From: Candidatus Nealsonbacteria bacterium CG11_big_fil_rev_8_21_14_0_20_37_68
GTDB lineage: Bacteria; Patescibacteriota; Minisyncoccia; Minisyncoccales; GCA-002782225
Direction of reading: 5' to 3'
Assembly: GCA_002787295.1 (NCBI GenBank)
Contig: PCWJ01000055.1
Coordinates: 1,522-10,040 of the forward strand
Length of the DNA stretch: 8,519 nt
The notes under the pieces are model-generated. The model did no database searches, was not told the origin of the DNA, and was given only the letters and a program-made list of their open reading frames with translations. Both the position numbers and the translations under genes were made by a program. This document shows, one piece after another, positions 7,401 through 8,519 of this stretch (positions within the stretch are counted from its first letter, which is position 1; each line of letters starts with the position of its first letter).

Positions 7401-8519
7401 AAATGTCTGAACCAATTCTCTTTTCTCTTCCCAATTATAAGAATATCCGCCGTCGGCTTCCTGCCTCTTTGAATAAATCCAATCCCTTTTATAAATGTCC
7501 AAACTGATGTTTCTTGTTCTAATTTCTTGACCCTGCAAATCTACCGATTTTACCCTGAAGTTGAATTCCTGATCTTTGCTTAAAAAGTAGCTATCCGCAT
7601 TTAACCCTAAATAAAATTCTCCGGCGTGAACTATAAAAGACTTTTGGCCGGAAACCGACTGCCCCTGGGAATTTTTTACGGTTAAATTAACTACAATGAT
7701 TTTGCTTTTTCTTTCTTCTTTTTCTTTAAATAATTTTTCAAAATCCAATTCCTGGGAAATTTCTGCCTTTCCTTTTTCATCCAGAAAAGTTTTCCCCCTC
7801 AATAAGAATTTTTCTCCGTAATTATAAGGGGGCCAATAATACCATCTTTGACCGAAGTTAAAGTATCCGTCGGAATATCGGTCAAAATAATAGTTCTGGG
7901 AGCTTATGGTGTATTCCACTTCTCCTCCTTCTAAGGGAACTCCGAAATAGTAATTGGAGGCAACTTTTAAATGGACCGTATCTTTGGAAATGTACTCTTC
8001 TTTGTCGGCAGTCAAATTTACCTCAAAGGCAGCCGGAACATATTCCTGAACATCAAAATAAATACAGCTGTATCTTTCGGCGCAAACTCTATAGGTTCCC
8101 AGGGGAGTATCTTTGTCTAAAATCAAGCTGGTATCAAAAGTCCCAAAATCGCTTATTTCTAAATCCTTGCTTAAAATTTCATCATTTTTTGAATTAAATA
8201 CTTTTAAATTAATCTTTCTGTCTTGATAAATTTCGTAATCCCCGTCATAACCTATCCTGAAAATTCCCTTAAGAAAAACCTCTTGAGAGGGTCGATAAAT
8301 GGGTTTATCGGTATATAGATAAATTTTTTGAGCCAAATAGGCAGAGCTTGCCCAGTCTATTTTGCTTTCTCCGCTGGGAATTACCGTAGAATCCTTTCCT
8401 TTCGCAATAATAACTCCTCTTAAATTATAAAGCACATCGGCTAAGGCGATTCCCTGAAAATCGGTTGTGAAGGAATTCGCAAAATCTAATTGAAGAGGTT
8501 TGGTTTGGGTTTGGCGATA
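4440..8519 (-). CDS. Bacterial alpha-2-macroglobulin, 5' end outside window
   Basis: This is a large extracytoplasmic protease-trap protein. The frame is open to the right edge, 28 codons beyond the GTG at 8433-8435, so the N-terminus and any signal peptide are missing; residue numbers here count from that GTG (1331 residues). Order: an MG2-type domain with Y-L-Y-T-D-K-P-I-Y-R-P (39-49), MG3 from V-Q-E-Y-V-P (129), further macroglobulin domains, a Gly/Lys/Arg-rich likely bait region with K-G-G-G-G-M (583-588) and R-K-K-R, then the hallmark L-P-D-N-L-T-T-W (about 627-634). The thioester motif G-C-S-E-Q follows, with Cys821 and Gln824 (codons 5964-5975), so covalent capture of a cleaving protease should work. 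A helical thioester domain follows (to about 1110), then a receptor-binding-like domain with G-D-V-L-R and P-A-G-F-E, ending G-R-T-P-G-G-Y-F-E-I-K. The family is usually 1500-1900 residues in bacteria, so a few hundred may lie outside. Its last codons recur twice downstream. It overlaps the next gene by ATGA. Confidence 0.95.
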   Translation of the reverse strand, partial: YRQTQTKPLQLDFANSFTTDFQGIALADVLYNLRGVIIAKGKDSTVIPSGESKIDWASSAYLAQKIYLYTDKPIYRPSQEVFLKGIFRIGYDGDYEIYQDRKINLKVFNSKNDEILSKDLEISDFGTFDTSLILDKDTPLGTYRVCAERYSCIYFDVQEYVPAAFEVNLTADKEEYISKDTVHLKVASNYYFGVPLEGGEVEYTISSQNYYFDRYSDGYFNFGQRWYYWPPYNYGEKFLLRGKTFLDEKGKAEISQELDFEKLFKEKEERKSKIIVVNLTVKNSQGQSVSGQKSFIVHAGEFYLGLNADSYFLSKDQEFNFRVKSVDLQGQEIRTRNISLDIYKRDWIYSKRQEADGGYSYNWEEKRELVQTFKFDTDSNGNYAQKLKIGKEGSYIAEASARDQRENLVSSSYSFYVTGPGQVSVKPTKDTELEIEAEKTELKVGEEGKIIIKSPYSRAKALICLERGKIFEYQIRDIQQNLYQYNFTAKSEYIPNVFVSVTLLSPTPEVKFGKVEFKINTEEKELDIEVSSNKRYYLPGERVSLDITARDWRDRPVLTELSVAVVDLSILALKGNPKKNPLIFFYGGFPLTVQTSSNLKNILVETEIPTKGGGGMADEAVELARKKRGIFKETAFWQAVIRTDDFGKAKIEFTLPDNLTTWQTETLGITKDTKIGVNYQEFTTRKELMVVPLKPRFVVPGDTFYIGGKIFNQSGDTQGIDLQFSSQTLELLEKKAKKEITLKPDETQTLYFQVAAPSSFETGEHRFILSAKTDGLEDTVEQTIAITKNDTYETTATCNYTSEEAVREYVFLPDNVVKNKGELSIKSSATLAVFLSDALNYLLGYPYGCSEQIASRLNAIAVVKKGLNLPNLGDKLKLEKIQYQGKEYTIDEVVEIGLSKLYNLQKSDGGFSYWEYGESNFYLTLHVTDTLNNLSQAGYEINQNSLQRAADYLYQKITTDYRLYQNKNTVILTAYTLFNLPNFTKDEALREKIISIANDNLFINEQISNSSLPYLAILLTKGNFAEYFKNKVFQVLENRIDIDSRGAFLETNKNFLWYYYETPIKNTALLLKALSADERDIKVLDKVVRWILNSKKKDGAWGSTNNTVTVIDAFSDFLEWRRETESDFTLALEINNRKEGEYRFYEETILDQFRKEVPLRDLKFNQLNTVDFLKENHNDLPNNLYYDMSLKYFLPAEQIPPRDEGFSITREFYNVDDEENKNPLKEAKVGDVLRAHLEITVPAVRNFAMVEDYIPAGFEIVNLELETEQKSLLLKERDDPQYDYYYWRYNDRTLRPDFKELHDDRAFLFKENLSPGVYEFDYYVRALTKGKFTHLPAVVSEMYFPENFGRTPGGYFEIK
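5964..5975 (-). other. Thioester motif C-S-E-Q of the A2M protein
   Basis: TGC-TCA-GAG-CAA encodes Cys-Ser-Glu-Gln, preceded by Y-P-Y-G. In this family the Cys and Gln side chains form the internal thioester that reacts with a target after bait cleavage. The intact motif separates this protein from the thioester-less bacterial A2M subgroup. Confidence 0.93.

Noticed and set aside
8433..8435. GTG as the start codon of the A2M gene
   Set aside because: The frame is open for all 28 codons from here to the right edge and the upstream residues look like ordinary protein; the true start lies outside the window.
1..8519. tRNA, rRNA, CRISPR array or toxin-antitoxin genes
   Set aside because: I looked for cloverleaf-type stems, regularly spaced repeats and small paired ORFs and found none; intergenic space is under 130 bases everywhere.

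Overview
The window looks like part of an accessory, cell-envelope gene cluster from an AT-rich bacterium. A candidate-phylum (Patescibacteria/CPR-like) source is my best guess, from the low GC, four-base ATGA gene overlaps, lack of clear Shine-Dalgarno sites, and the mix of a cysteine-repeat secreted protein with a DUF3160 protein. That assignment is an inference and I cannot prove it. TGA and TAA both end genes here, so a TGA-recoding code is unlikely.

Everything readable lies on the minus strand, so the cluster runs from right to left. It starts with a large alpha-2-macroglobulin (A2M) gene cut by the right edge (4440-8519), with an intact CxEQ thioester motif. An ATGA overlap leads into a small secreted protein with 14 cysteines in a repeat pattern (3589-4443). 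Thirteen bases later comes a membrane-anchored DUF3160 protein (1119-3575). A 70-bp inverted-repeat element (1044-1113) follows directly. Then comes a membrane-anchored TPR-like protein whose frame is broken by one TAA (81-995), and finally the first codons of another possible gene at the left edge (start at 19).

The most striking structure is the last ~14 codons of the A2M gene (GGYFEIK-stop plus preceding residues). They occur three times: at the real end of the A2M gene (4440-4487), just before the TPR-like gene (992-1039), and just before the left-edge gene (16-56). Each time the TGA stop overlaps the next ATG as ATGA. The two orphan copies have no A2M body in front of them. The middle copy differs from the intact one almost only at synonymous positions, so it came from a diverged coding paralogue. 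The left copy has a one-base deletion. The cluster therefore appears to have been built from several A2M-plus-partner units whose A2M bodies were lost, or by repeated insertion at the A2M 3' end.

Functionally, all readable products have or are expected to have an extracytoplasmic location: a thioester protease trap (A2M), a secreted disulfide-type repeat protein, and two single-pass anchored proteins with outside domains. A joint role in envelope defence or in surface contact is plausible but unproven.
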